Assembly: GCA_000331325.2 (NCBI GenBank)
Contig: CM003426.1
Span: forward strand, 191,001 to 255,000
Reading direction: 5' to 3'
From: Crithidia fasciculata
Taxonomy: Eukaryota > Euglenozoa > Kinetoplastea > Trypanosomatida > Trypanosomatidae
DNA length: 64,000 bases
Shown: positions 17,058 to 27,700 of the stretch, piece after piece
Layout: every line of letters starts with the position of its first letter
Position numbering within the stretch: the first letter of the stretch is position 1
Translations under genes and position numbers: made by a program
Notes under the pieces: model-generated
Seen by the model: only the letters and a program-made list of their open reading frames with translations
Database searches by the model: none
What the model was told of the DNA's origin: nothing

Positions 17058-18908
17058 ATGCTTGAGGATGTGTCGGACAATTTCGGGCGGCCACCGCCGG
17101 AGCGTCTGACGCGCAGCGGAGCCACAACGTACAAGAAAAAGAAGCGTCACACCAAGCTGCGCCGCGTCGATGAGTCGGAGCAGGACGACTGGCTCGACAG
17201 GGCACGGCAGGGCGTCCACTGCTCTCTCCTGTGCGGCGGCGCCAAGTGCCGGCACGAGAGCTGGGACGCAATGACCGAGGAGGCGAAGCGGGCGGCTGCG
17301 ATCGAGGGCCTGCACTCGAACTGGGTCGGCGACGACGTGATCGCGAGCCAGCGCCCGTCCACCTCCCTCTTCGTCAAGTACCCCATCATCACGCAGTTCC
17401 ACGCCAAGCACGTCACCGGCGTGCTCAATTTGCAGGAGAAGGGCGAGCACAGCAACTGCGGCCCCGACGGCGTCTACGAGAGCAGCGGCTACAGCTACAA
17501 TGGAGCGGAGGACTTGATGCCACACGGCATTTCCTACTACGAGTTTCCCTGGCCCGACATGACGGCGCCGGAGCAGGACGTGGTGCTGCGCAGCGTGCAG
17601 GTGATGGACTTCCACATTAAGCAAAAGGGTAAGGTGCTTGTCCACTGCCACGCCGGGCTCGGCCGCACCGGCCTGCTCATCGCCTGCTACTACGTCTACA
17701 GCAAACACATCCCCTCCTCCGAGGCGATCGCGCTGGTGCGCAAGACGCGGCCCGGCGCCATTCAAACCGTACGGCAGGGGCAGTTTATTGCGGGCTTCGA
17801 GAACCACCTCTGGCGGCTCTCGCAGGCCTTCCGCGTTGAAATCTCCGACGCGCCGATCGACCTCGACCTCTTCATCCAACGGCAGCGCCTCGTGCTGCAC
17901 GGCGAGCAGGCGGACTTATACAAGAACGTCCCCCTCTTCCTCCACACAATCCTGTGCCGGCTGCTGAACCTCACCAAGGACAACCCCGAGGCGTCGCGGC
18001 TTGCCTTGCGTGCCCTCGGCCCCAGCGCCGCCCCGACCGACACCGTCCTCTCCTCCTGTCGTATCGCGATCAACCGCCGCCGTTTCCGCGTGCAGAGCGT
18101 GCGAGATGTGTCCATTTTGAGCTTCCTCGTCTGTGACTGGTTCCGCAGCAGCTCTGCTCCGGTGCTGACGGTGGAGCAGTGCGACAAGATCGTGGAGTAC
18201 AAGCGCGGCCTCTTCGCCAAGCCGGAGGGGCTGTCGCTGGAGATTCGCAAGATTCTGTCGAAGCCGGCGCGCCACACGCTTGGCATGGTGACCTCCGCCT
18301 TCTTCATCATTTCGCGACAGGTGGAGGGAGTCAGCCTCACGAACTTTGCCTTCCGCTGCCTTGTCGACGCGCTGAACCACGCTTTCAACCCGATCAAGGT
18401 GCGTCACAGCCCTCTGGAGCGCGAGCTGATCCACGAGTTCTTCCTGGAGTGGGGGGCCAGCGTCGCTGACATGTACTTCAACTACGAGGCCGTCCCACCC
18501 GCGCACCGCACCATCAAGCGCATCGCCCTCGCCTCATCGATCATTCTCCTGGCCACTAAGACGGGGGACATCTCACCGCGCAGCCCAAAGCGGGCCCTGT
18601 CACGTCCGGTGCTGTCGGCGACAGCCGAGGAGCCGCACGACCCGTCGAAGCGCATCGCAGCAACCTCGCCCTCACGCCGTCCGACGTTGCCGCCGCCACC
18701 GCCGCCCATCGCACTAATCACGAACAGCGATGGACTCTCTTCACGCACGGTGACCTTGTCGCCGCTGGAGGAGACGGACTCGGCCAACAAGACGCGGCTG
18801 TGGCGGGAGCACCTGGTCGCCTACCGGCGTGACCTGGGCGGTAGTGAACGCCGCCGCCGCGGCGGGGAGGAATCTCCGCTGTCCCCTGCCGACTTGAATG
18901 CGATGTAG
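17058..18908 (+). CDS. PTPDC1-like dual-specificity/tyrosine phosphatase
   Basis: 616 residues. The Cys-based phosphatase signature HCHAGLGRTG places the catalytic Cys at 197 and the phosphate-binding Arg at 203, with a likely general acid Asp167 in WPDM. The stretch after the loop (ACYYVYSK...RKTRPGAIQT) and the segment NLQEKGEHSNCGP before it follow human PTPDC1 rather than PTEN or CDC14. The middle third (about 300-500) is helical and unassigned. The last 100 residues are Ser/Pro/Arg-rich and probably disordered. Human PTPDC1 has been linked to centrosomes and cilia; a role here is inference. The ATG at 17058 starts the family-like acidic N-terminus. An out-of-frame ATG overlaps it at 17045. 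Confidence 0.92.
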   Translation: MLEDVSDNFGRPPPERLTRSGATTYKKKKRHTKLRRVDESEQDDWLDRARQGVHCSLLCGGAKCRHESWDAMTEEAKRAAAIEGLHSNWVGDDVIASQRPSTSLFVKYPIITQFHAKHVTGVLNLQEKGEHSNCGPDGVYESSGYSYNGAEDLMPHGISYYEFPWPDMTAPEQDVVLRSVQVMDFHIKQKGKVLVHCHAGLGRTGLLIACYYVYSKHIPSSEAIALVRKTRPGAIQTVRQGQFIAGFENHLWRLSQAFRVEISDAPIDLDLFIQRQRLVLHGEQADLYKNVPLFLHTILCRLLNLTKDNPEASRLALRALGPSAAPTDTVLSSCRIAINRRRFRVQSVRDVSILSFLVCDWFRSSSAPVLTVEQCDKIVEYKRGLFAKPEGLSLEIRKILSKPARHTLGMVTSAFFIISRQVEGVSLTNFAFRCLVDALNHAFNPIKVRHSPLERELIHEFFLEWGASVADMYFNYEAVPPAHRTIKRIALASSIILLATKTGDISPRSPKRALSRPVLSATAEEPHDPSKRIAATSPSRRPTLPPPPPPIALITNSDGLSSRTVTLSPLEETDSANKTRLWREHLVAYRRDLGGSERRRRGGEESPLSPADLNAM

Positions 18909-19780
18909 ATGATGGGATGGTGTTGTGTGTTCGCTGCTTTGTATGCGTGAGTTTGTGCGTGTGCGTGCGAGATTTGTGTTAAATAGAGTGGGAGACTAGC
19001 TGCCCATGCGCTGGGGCACACCGTCGTCTCTGCAGCATCCCTCATCTTTGCCACGTTACATGCACACGCACACACATGCACTGACGCATCGCATATTTCT
19101 TATTTTTTTTTCTTCAATGCTTTTACGTGCCCTTTATGGCTTCCTCCGTTTTCTTTTCGGATGGCGTGCGTGGTTGGCGGCGCCGTTCTTCTGCTATCTT
19201 CTCTGCCTCACCTCTTTCTCATTATTATTATTGTTGTTCTCAAAGTTCGAGGGCCTTTCCGAGTCTGCGTTTCCTCATCTGCCACACTGTTAGATGCTGT
19301 GTGTGGTGAAAGGATGCTGTGGCGCGTGAAGGGGAGAGAGAGACTGGGCTTCTCCCCACGTTTCGCCGCATGGCTTTTCAATTTGCTTCTGAGAGAGGAA
19401 CCCAAAAGACCCCCAAAACAGCAAAAAAAAAATTTACGTTAAGCATCGCGCCTGCAGCACGTGGGCTGCAGTGCAGTGCGTCGTTTGCTGCTTCGTTGCG
19501 GTCGATAGGTGTCAGCAGCAGTGAAGGACGCGCGTTACCGCTTTTGACCCTTTTTTTCCTCTTCTCCAAAGGAGGCCTCCAACTGCTAAAAGGCGATGAA
19601 TAATGATTCTGAGGAAAGCAGATGTACTTGAAAAATAACGACCTCGAAAGCGCTCTTCTTCCTTCACCTCGTTCCCTTCTTCTGCCGATCTTTGCTTGTC
19701 TTTTCCACTTTTCAGCGAGTTCGCAACCACCACCAAAAAAAAAAGTCTCACTCATCTCCCACGCGTCTTTCTTCTGCACC
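18909..19780. other. Spacer, PTPDC1-like to 2H phosphoesterase gene
   Basis: About 870 bases with a CA-rich block near 19060-19085. A pyrimidine tract at 19654-19713 ends in TTCAG (AG at 19714-19715), 66 bases before the next ATG. Confidence 0.7.
19654..19715 (+). promoter_or_regulatory. Polypyrimidine tract and AG trans-splice acceptor
   Basis: Some 60 pyrimidine-rich bases end in TTTTCAG. This argues that the in-frame ATG at 19622 is upstream of the mature mRNA and that translation starts at 19781. Confidence 0.65.
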
Positions 19781-20662
19781 ATGTGGATGCGGTGCAGCCG
19801 GCTGCTGCGTGGCCGCAGTGAGCGCGGCCTCTACTTTCCCATCAACCACCGCATCGTTGACCAGCGCAACACCCCCGAGGCGGCAACAGAGGAGGTGGAC
19901 ATCCAGTCTCGTTACCGTCGCCAGCTCCGCACCGGCTTCGTCACCGGCGAAACTCGCCAGACCGAAGTCCCGGCGTGGAGTCAGCGAGTCCGTCCGACAC
20001 ACTTCCTCTCCCTGCCACTGCCGGCGCGGTGTGCGCTGCGGGTGCGGGTGAAGGCGATGCACGACGCGATGATCTTCGCAGACCAGCGGGTGGAGCCGCT
20101 GCTCATTCCGTCCGCGAAGCTGCACGTGACCCTGGGCGTCATGACGGTGGGCAACGCAGCGGTCATCGAGGGGCGTGGTGAGGCAGACGCTGAGAGCGGT
20201 GGTGCAACAACCCAGGCGGAGGCTTCGGCTGCGGTGCTCGCCTCCATCCAGGACTGTGTGGACCAGGCGGCCCACGAAATCTGCAAGGAACCCCTGCAGC
20301 TGCGCTTTCGCGGGCTCGGCACCTTCAGCCACGGCCGCGTCCTCTTTACCCGCTGCATCAGCGAGTCGCACTTCTCCACCTTGGATCGGCTGGTGCGTCG
20401 CATCCGCCGCGACGTCGGCCTCGGCCTCGGCGTCGATGTCAAGGGCAACCCGCACGACTCCTACGTGCCGCACGTGACGGTGGCGAAGATCCGGCCGTCG
20501 CAGCGGGCAGAGTTCGGCCGTCAGCTGCCGCCGTCGATGTGGGCCGAACACCAACACAGCGACTTCGGCGATGTGACATTCAGCAAGGTGGACCTGTGTG
20601 ACATGCGGGGGCAGGGCAGCAATGGCTACTACCGTGTCATCTCTTCCTCTGCCATCGCATAA
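19781..20662 (+). CDS. AKAP7-like 2H phosphoesterase (LigT/2'-5' RNA ligase fold)
   Basis: 293 residues. Two H-x-T motifs, H115-V-T117 (KLHVTLGVM) and H231-V-T233 (PHVTVAKI), are 116 residues apart, as expected for the two-lobed 2H phosphoesterase fold. Members cleave or ligate 2'-5' or cyclic phosphodiester bonds in RNA-derived substrates. The preceding strand THFLSLPL and the FRGLGTFSHGRVLF segment fit the AKAP7 nuclear ligase-like domain. The first 20 residues are rich in Arg and lack acidic residues until Glu14, compatible with a mitochondrial presequence. An in-frame ATG at 19622 is rejected because it lies before the polypyrimidine tract and acceptor at 19714-19715. The exact substrate is unknown. 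Confidence 0.9.
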   Translation: MWMRCSRLLRGRSERGLYFPINHRIVDQRNTPEAATEEVDIQSRYRRQLRTGFVTGETRQTEVPAWSQRVRPTHFLSLPLPARCALRVRVKAMHDAMIFADQRVEPLLIPSAKLHVTLGVMTVGNAAVIEGRGEADAESGGATTQAEASAAVLASIQDCVDQAAHEICKEPLQLRFRGLGTFSHGRVLFTRCISESHFSTLDRLVRRIRRDVGLGLGVDVKGNPHDSYVPHVTVAKIRPSQRAEFGRQLPPSMWAEHQHSDFGDVTFSKVDLCDMRGQGSNGYYRVISSSAIA

Positions 20663-21403
20663 CGTGACTAGTGGGGCCTTTAAAGTGTGGCATCGTTGTA
20701 GGTGGAGAAGCGAAGTGCGACGCGTATTCTGTCCTCTTGGCAGCTGTGAGGGTTGCGCCGCACCGCTGAGAGAGTACGTGTTACGGGTTGTGCCTTTTTT
20801 TGTGTTTGTTTTGCTGCTGTTTGATCGGCAGCTGCGGAGGTGCTGATGCATTTTTTTTTGTCTGATGGGCGGCGTTCGGTGCGGGGGAGCGGTAAAATAC
20901 CGCTGTGGAGTCGTTGGAGTCGTCACGTAATCCACATACACACAGTCACACAAAAGAAGACACCAAAGAAGATTAAAAAAGAATGGAAAGCGGCGGCAAG
21001 CAAGTGCTGAGGGTGGAGAGGACACCGAAGTTCCCTGGACACGCACAGAGCGCCGCCTTCTGCTTTGGAAGTGGCCAAATTTCGCGTTTCATTACTCTTT
21101 TCCGCGGCAGGGTGGAGCTACTTTCTTGTTGCGGAGGCGACCTACTAAAAGACATCTTTGGGCTCGTTGACAAAACCGTTGCAATAGCGGTGTCGCTTCC
21201 TCTCTCAGCTATGCAGCTGAGACCACAAGTCTCTTCGTCTCTGTTCGCGAGAACCGTTGTCTCCTATCTCTATTTTACACCGTCATGTTCTTCTTTTCTT
21301 TTTACAGGTACTCTCTTTTCTTCCTCTCCTTTGTTTGACTCACCCTGCCCTACCAAGGATTCTCCTTCACTTCTTCACGTCTACTTTTCTTCTGTGTGCC
21401 GCA
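20663..21403. other. Spacer, 2H phosphoesterase to centrin-like gene
   Basis: About 740 bases. A pyrimidine tract at 21284-21303 is followed by ACAG (AG at 21306-21307), then more pyrimidines. No other feature is seen. Confidence 0.65.
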
Positions 21404-22063
21404 ATGTCCGGCGCATCTGCGAGAGTGACGCCGGCGGGGCGAAAGAAGTCGTCCAAGTCGGCGCCGTCCGCCACGCCAGAGCCGAAGCTGAGCACCGCCG
21501 CGAGTGGTGGCGGCGGTGGTGTGAAGAGAAGCAGCAACGTGCCCTCCTTCGTCCCGGCCGCACTCATTGAGATTCCGGAGGAGTACAAGCAGCAGCTGCG
21601 GCAGGCCTTTGATCTCTTTGATGGAGCCGGCAAGGGCTTCATCCCGTCCAACGAGGCCGTCGTCGCGCTCTACGCACTCGGCTACGACGTCAGCCGCGCG
21701 GAGCTGCAGCAGCTCTTGCAGGAGATCGGCGCCGGCGGGGCGGAGTCCATCGACTTCAACGAGTTTTACAGTGTGCTGACGCTCAAGATGACCAAGGCCG
21801 AGAGCAAGATTGACGCGACGCGCGCCTTTCGACAGATCGACGCGGAAGATAAGGGCTACATCGATGTCGACAACCTGCGCTCCATTGCCGACTCGCTGCA
21901 CATGGAGTTGACGGACGACGAGCTGTTGGAGATGATCCAGTTTGCCCGCTCTGTCGGCTTTCACACAGTGGCACAGGGGCACTCAGAGTTTGACGCGAAG
22001 GACGCGTTGGCCGTGACGGAGGCGGACTACCTGCGGCTCATGAAGCGGGCAAATCTGTTTTGA
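21404..22063 (+). CDS. Centrin-like EF-hand protein with degenerate calcium loops
   Basis: 219 residues. After a Ser/Lys/Gly-rich tail of about 50 residues, the centrin-type core starts at IPEEYKQQLRQAFDLFD and contains four EF-hand positions. The first loop (DGAGKGFIPSNE) and third (DAEDKGYIDVDN) keep the Gly and Ile of the motif but lack the D-x-D-x-D ligands; the second and fourth are more degenerate, though SIDFNEF marks the second. Centrins act at basal bodies and in mRNA export. The missing ligands suggest weak or no calcium binding. The start at 21404 is the first ATG after the acceptor at 21306-21307. A calmodulin-like protein is the alternative, but the AFDLFD and TKAESKIDATRAFRQID spacing favours centrin. 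Confidence 0.88.
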   Translation: MSGASARVTPAGRKKSSKSAPSATPEPKLSTAASGGGGGVKRSSNVPSFVPAALIEIPEEYKQQLRQAFDLFDGAGKGFIPSNEAVVALYALGYDVSRAELQQLLQEIGAGGAESIDFNEFYSVLTLKMTKAESKIDATRAFRQIDAEDKGYIDVDNLRSIADSLHMELTDDELLEMIQFARSVGFHTVAQGHSEFDAKDALAVTEADYLRLMKRANLF

Positions 22064-22775
22064 AGGCGGCGTTGCGGGAGAGAGCGAGAAAAAGAAAATG
22101 GAAGAGGGGTTTTTCTTGGGGTAGCGCCAGTGAGCTTCACAATCTGTGTTTCTGCAAATAGACGAGTGCTGCTGCCTCGCCTTGCGATGTGGCGATGCTC
22201 TGCGATGTATATTAGGTGAAAGAGTTTCAATTTGGACTCTTTCCACAAACTGCTGTTAGAATGTCTGAGAGAACTGTTTATGACCCATGTCAACGAGCAC
22301 CAAGAGGAAGAAGGGCGAAATGAGTTGAAGCACTGCGGAGGCTAATGGTGTGTGCGTTACAGGCATGCACGTTTTTTATTTTTATAGGTTGGATGTGCAG
22401 CAGGGCTGACGTGGTTGGGGGAGCGTTTTCATGTACCGTCCAGGTGGGAGATGGTCTTTGGCTCTGCGACTCTGGCTGCAACCCGCAACACCTCACTAGA
22501 TGCGTGTACCGCTGGAAAGATGAACCAAGTCCACTTCCCGTCTTCTCTTTTTCCCCCTTTCGCGCCGTCACCACCGGTTAAACAACCCACTTGCAACCAC
22601 GACGCATCTTCGCCATGCACTCGTTTGGGCTCCACATTACACGAAGAGGGAGCAGCGACGGAGCGCAGAACTACATCAATACAGAGGTTGCGTGCAAGCG
22701 CACGGCGTTACTGGTGACCGAACACGAGGGAATAAGAAAGAAAAGAAAAACAACAACAAATTTCACCAGCTCATC
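22064..22775. other. Spacer, centrin-like to trypsin-fold protein gene
   Basis: About 710 bases. Pyrimidine-rich sequence at 22531-22560 with a possible AG at 22645-22646; the acceptor is uncertain. Nothing else is seen. Confidence 0.55.
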
Positions 22776-23684
22776 ATGTCTGCCTTTGGTGTCTCTTCAT
22801 ACTTCCTCTGGACGCAGAAAGGCCAGACGGTGCTGCCGCTCGTGCGGGGCAGCGGCTTCCTCATGGCCTTCCGCCAGCTCAACGCCTTCTACTCCTACCA
22901 CGTCATCTCCGCCGCCCACGTGAGCTGCCCGGTGAGGCACAAGTCCATCTATGGCGACACCATCGGCCTTAAAGCGATCGGGGAGCGCCACATCAGCACC
23001 CGCCTCCTCCTGCCGGACCCTAGCACACACAAAGTGAAGCAGTCGCTGGACTTGAACTTCCGTCAGAATTATCTCCCGAACGTCGACGTGGCCTCGCTGC
23101 GCGTGACAGACGAGGCGCAGCTCAAGGCGTGTCTTGCCGCAGCACAGGACGGCGACAGTGCGTCTGGGCTGCGGGCGGTGGAGCCGGACCTTGAGCCGAT
23201 CGAGGAGGGCACGGAGTTGGTGCTCTGCGGCGTGCACGCGAAGGAGGAGCGGGCGAACCCAAACGACGACGGACTGACGATAATTCCGATGCAGCTGGCT
23301 GCAACCTGCAAGGCGGCGCTGCTGACTCTCGACTACGGCACGGTGCTGCTGGCCTCGATCGATGGCCACGCAAATGCACCGAACGGCAGCGTTTCGCCGT
23401 CTTCCTCCTCTGCGGGCCAGCGGGATCTTCCTGTGGTGCCGCCGCTGCCGCTCAGCATGTGTGGTGGGCCGGTTCTCCGCAAGTCCTCTGGGAAGTGTGT
23501 CGGCGTGGTGGTGGCGCAGGTGATGCGGAGTGCCCCGCCGCGGGACGTCAACTCCGGCGCGGTGTACCAGGACCCCTATCTGGACATCTCCGAGCACACG
23601 GCGCTGCACGAGCACTGGCCGCTCGATGTCGCCTTTGTGCCGATTGGTGAGTTTTACGACCCGCTGCTGCGCTGCGAGATGTGA
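22776..23684 (+). CDS. Putative chymotrypsin-fold protein with His-Asp-Cys arrangement
   Basis: 302 residues, no named family recognised. Three segments fall in the order of a trypsin-like protease: GSGFLMA...HVISAAHV with His48 in the catalytic AAH position, NVDVASLRV with Asp104 in the D-[IV]-A-x-L-[KR] position, and LSMCGGPVL with Cys229 where serine proteases have GxSGGP. The Cys-Gly-Gly-Pro signature resembles viral 3C-like proteases, which use Cys in the same fold; after it comes the usual G-x-V-V-A-Q strand. Either this is a Cys-type protease or a pseudo-enzyme. The fold call is by motif order only. No signal peptide is seen. The ATG at 22776 is the first in frame with protein-like sequence after it. 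Confidence 0.8.
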   Translation: MSAFGVSSYFLWTQKGQTVLPLVRGSGFLMAFRQLNAFYSYHVISAAHVSCPVRHKSIYGDTIGLKAIGERHISTRLLLPDPSTHKVKQSLDLNFRQNYLPNVDVASLRVTDEAQLKACLAAAQDGDSASGLRAVEPDLEPIEEGTELVLCGVHAKEERANPNDDGLTIIPMQLAATCKAALLTLDYGTVLLASIDGHANAPNGSVSPSSSSAGQRDLPVVPPLPLSMCGGPVLRKSSGKCVGVVVAQVMRSAPPRDVNSGAVYQDPYLDISEHTALHEHWPLDVAFVPIGEFYDPLLRCEM

Positions 23685-24789
23685 GCGTGCGTGTGCAGTG
23701 TTGTGTTGTGTGTCGTTGGTGGACTTCTCGCAGATGGCGAGAGGCGTATGAGTTCTGCTGTTGGTTCGCCGTGCATCAGCGCCACGATGGTGGTAAAAAA
23801 CAAACAAGAAAACAAACAAAAATGAGCAGAGAGGTGGGGCAAATCGACGCTTTTCATTTGTGAGTCTCTGATGAGGCTTGTTGGTTTCCTCTTCCTCTCT
23901 TCACGCTCGTCTGTTTTTCTACCTCCTCCTGCGTACCGAGTATGCACTTTGCTAGTGGCGGCACTCGTCAAGCCTTTTTTTTCCTTTTTCTTACTCTGTC
24001 TTCTTTTTTGAACTTTCGCTGCCTCTTGCTTAGTTGGCATCTTTACGCGTGTCGCAGCGAGAGCTGCCGATCTTCACAGCTCAGGAAATTTGGCACCACA
24101 CACCCACACGCACACACGCGAGAAAGGGACGGACAGCGAAGAGTGCGTCTGCCTGATTTGCGCCGATGACGCACGATGTCAGCTTTATACTAGGTTAGGT
24201 GCTGTACTGCTTAAATGCACAGAAAACCCCTCACTGTTATCATTGAGGTTGCAGCACCTTTCTTTGCACCATCCCAGAAAAGTAGAAAAAACCGTGTTTA
24301 CTGCTTTCTGCCGAACTCTTCCCACGGACCACTTCTTCCTTTCACTGCTTCCCTTTGCCTCTCATCTTGACTTTTCAACCGCCTTTTTATTTGCGTGACC
24401 GCACCTGCATGTCTTCTGCTCGAGTCCTTGCGGCTGATAAACGCGCACAACTAACCCAAAAGAGTCACATCATCAATCTTTTGTGAGCCTCACCCAACCG
24501 CATATTTCTCTCATCGAGTCAACGCTCTTTTTCTTTATTTTTTCCTCTTCTTTTTTTCCCTCTCTGTCTCTTCCCTCCCCTCTCTTTGAGGCGGTGGTCA
24601 AGCGAGGACGGCGCTACTTGCCACTACTCCGGCGCGCAGCCTAGCCAAACACCGACCCCCGCACGAAGCACCGAGGAGTGCCATATTGGTGAGAAGTAAA
24701 AGTGCAAACAAGAGAACTTTTATTACACATACACACAAAAAAATAAGATTAGAAATTACACCAGCAACAATAGCACCCGAAAAGAAAAA
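23685..24789. other. Spacer, trypsin-fold protein to kinesin gene
   Basis: About 1.1 kb. A dense pyrimidine tract at 24526-24587 ends in TTTGAG (AG at 24589-24590). I found no RNA gene, although the middle (24050-24250) is less T-rich than usual. Confidence 0.65.
24526..24590 (+). promoter_or_regulatory. Polypyrimidine tract and AG trans-splice acceptor for kinesin-2
   Basis: More than 60 bases of C/T end in AG at 24589-24590, about 200 bases before the kinesin ATG. Confidence 0.65.
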
Positions 24790-27700
24790 ATGGTGAAGAA
24801 GGTGCAAGGAGCGGAGAACATCCGCGTCGTGATTCGCTGCCGTGATATCCTCCCCTACGAGGCGGAGCGTGGCGACAAGGCGCTCGTGCGTCTGGACCTG
24901 GCAACGAACCAGGTGGTGGTGCAGCACCCAATTGGCGACGCCGACGTCTTCGCCTTTGATGCCGTCTACAACAACACCTTCACGCAGCGCGATGTCTTTC
25001 TGCAAGAAGTGCAGCCCCTCGCTGACGCCGTGCTGCAAGGCTACAACGCCACCGTCTTCGCCTACGGTCAGTCCGGCTCTGGTAAGACGCACACAATGAC
25101 CGGTAAGCTTAGCCAGCGCGACATGTGGGGTATGATGCCCCAGGTCGTCGACTACCTCTTTTCCGAGATCAAGAAGCTGACCTCGACGACCAAGACCTTC
25201 AAGATCAAGGTGTCGTACGTGGAGCTGTACAACGGCAAGTCGCGCGATCTGCTCAGCGCGAAGCAGGTGAACCTGGAGATCAAGCAGAACATGGCCAAGA
25301 ACTTCTACGTTAAGGGGGCGGAGATGCCCGAGGTGACGAGCTTCGAGGAGGCTATCAAGTGGTTCAACGCCGGCACGGACCGCCGCCAGACGGCGTCGAC
25401 CGACCTCAACGACACGAGCAGCCGCAGCCACTCCCTCTTCACGGTGCAGATTGAGCAGTTCGACTTCGAGAACGACCCGAGCTCGCCCATCGTCATGACG
25501 AGCAAGATCAACGTCGTCGACCTCGCCGGCTCAGAGAAGCTGAGCAAGACAAACGCGACGGGCGACACGGCGAAGGAGGGGTGCAACATCAACCTCTCGC
25601 TGTCGGCCCTCGCAACGGTGATCGACACGATCGTGAAGGGGGCGAAGCACATCCCCTACCGCGGCTCCCCGCTGACGATGCTGCTGAAGGACTCGCTGGG
25701 AGGTAACGCCAAGACGGTGATGTTCGCCAACGTGGGCCCCTCCGACAAGAACCTCTCCGAGACCATCTCCACGCTCCGCTTCGCTCTCCGTGCGAAGCAG
25801 ATCGAGAACAAGCCCCTCAAGAACATGGACCCGAAGGACGCCCGCATCCAGGACCTGCTCGACCAGCTGGAGGAGCTGAAGAAGCGCCTCGGCAACGTCG
25901 ACCTCAACGTCGAGGACGACCTGCGACAGAAGATCGAGGAGCTCGAGATCGAGAACTCCGACCTGCGCAGCGGCGGCGTGCGCAACAACGTGGAGCTGGA
26001 GGAGCAGTGCCGCAGCCTGCAGGCGCAGATCGAGGAGAAGGAGAAGGAGGTGGCGGAGCGGCGGCACGAGCTGCAGCGCGAGATGGAGCGGCGCGAGCTC
26101 GTGGAGTCGAACATGTCGAACGAGGCCAGCCGCCTGCGCGACCTGCGCTTCTCGAACATCACCTTCCTCAAGCGCGTCTGCTCGGATGAGCAGTTGGACC
26201 AGATCAAGGCCAACATGCCCGCCGACAGCGCCGCGAAGCGGAAGCCGGATGACTGGGACGTGAAGGAGATCGGCCTGTACCTGCAGGGCTTCGCCGAGCT
26301 CTACGACACGTGGCGCAAGACGACCTACACGAAGGATGACATGGAGAAGTACGCGCGCCGTGCCCTCGCCGAGTTGCAGGAGCAGACACAACGGCAGCTG
26401 AACGAGGCTGCACGCGTGAAGGACGAGCTGCAGCGCCAGCGCGACGAGGAGGCGACCCGCCGCCACGCCGAGCAAGGGGCGACGTCGCAGCTCAAGGTCG
26501 ACCTCAACGCCCTGCGCGAGGAGAACGTGAAGCTGCGCGAGAAGATCGAGCGGGACCAGGAGAAGATCAAGGCGAAGCTGGCGAAGACGAAGGAGGAGAT
26601 GAAGGCGCTGCAGGACCAGGTGGAGTCCTCCAAGACGAAGGTGACGGAGAAGGAGCGCGATGTGGAGCGGATGCGGCGCATGCTGGAGGAGCAGGGCAAC
26701 ACAGGCGGTGCGGCGATCAGCGGCCCGCGCAGCTCCTTCAGCGGCCCTGCCGGTGCGGCCGGCGGCAGCGGTGGCGACTGGGGCAGCTCCGAGGAGCGGG
26801 CCGCCGTCATGCAGCAGCTCAAGGCGGCGAAGCACGCAAAGAGCATGCTGGAGAGTCGCATCAAGGAGACGAACGTGTCGCTGCGCCGCTTTGGTGTCTG
26901 CATCGCCGACCCGCAGAGCCTTGAGGGGGCGGAGGCGACGGCGGCAAACGAGGCGCAGGCGTTTGTGCTAGCCGCTGCCGATGAGGAGCCGATCGACGGC
27001 GACGTCGTGGCGCAGCTGCAGCAGCAGATCCGCACGAAGCAGCGCCTGGTCGAGATCATGCACCAGCACCACATGAAGCTCGACGACATGGTGCGCAAGT
27101 ATGAGCTGCTCAAGACGGGGCGGGTCACCGCGAACTCGGAGGGAAGTGGTGCGGGTGCTGCCAGCGGCGGTGCAGGTGTCGCTGCTGCTGCGGTGAATGG
27201 CGGCAGCTTTGCCGGTGCCAACATCGACGAGGCGACCGCCCTGCAGGTGAAGGAGCTGCTGCAGCGCAAGGAGGATGAGGTGGAGGCGCTGCGGCAGGAG
27301 AAGGACCAGACCTGCGACAAGCTCGTCAAGAAGCTGAACAAGTCGGAGCGCAAGATGAAGGAGCTGGAGGCCACCCTCGACGACGAGCGCCTGCAGTTCG
27401 CCGAGGAGAAGGCAGAGATGGAGAAGGAGGTGAAGGAGCTGCAGATGTACAACCAGCAGCTCGCCGTAGAGGTGGAGAACGCGCGGAGCGAGGTGGAGTC
27501 GCTCAAGGCGGAAATGGACAGCGCGATCCGTGCGAAGGAGGGCGAGGTGGACTACTACAAGGAGCAGCTGGGCGAGGCGAACCACCGCATCGACGACATC
27601 CGCAACACGACCGCCGAGTTCGAGGAGCAGCGCAAGAGCTACCAGCGCCTTCAAGAGCAGGTGGCCCGCACCGAGGACATCCTCAACGCCAAGAACGAGG

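Noticed and set aside
19622-19780. An in-frame ATG 159 bases before the chosen start of the 2H phosphoesterase
   Set aside because: It lies upstream of the polypyrimidine tract and acceptor (19714-19715), so it should be absent from the mature mRNA.
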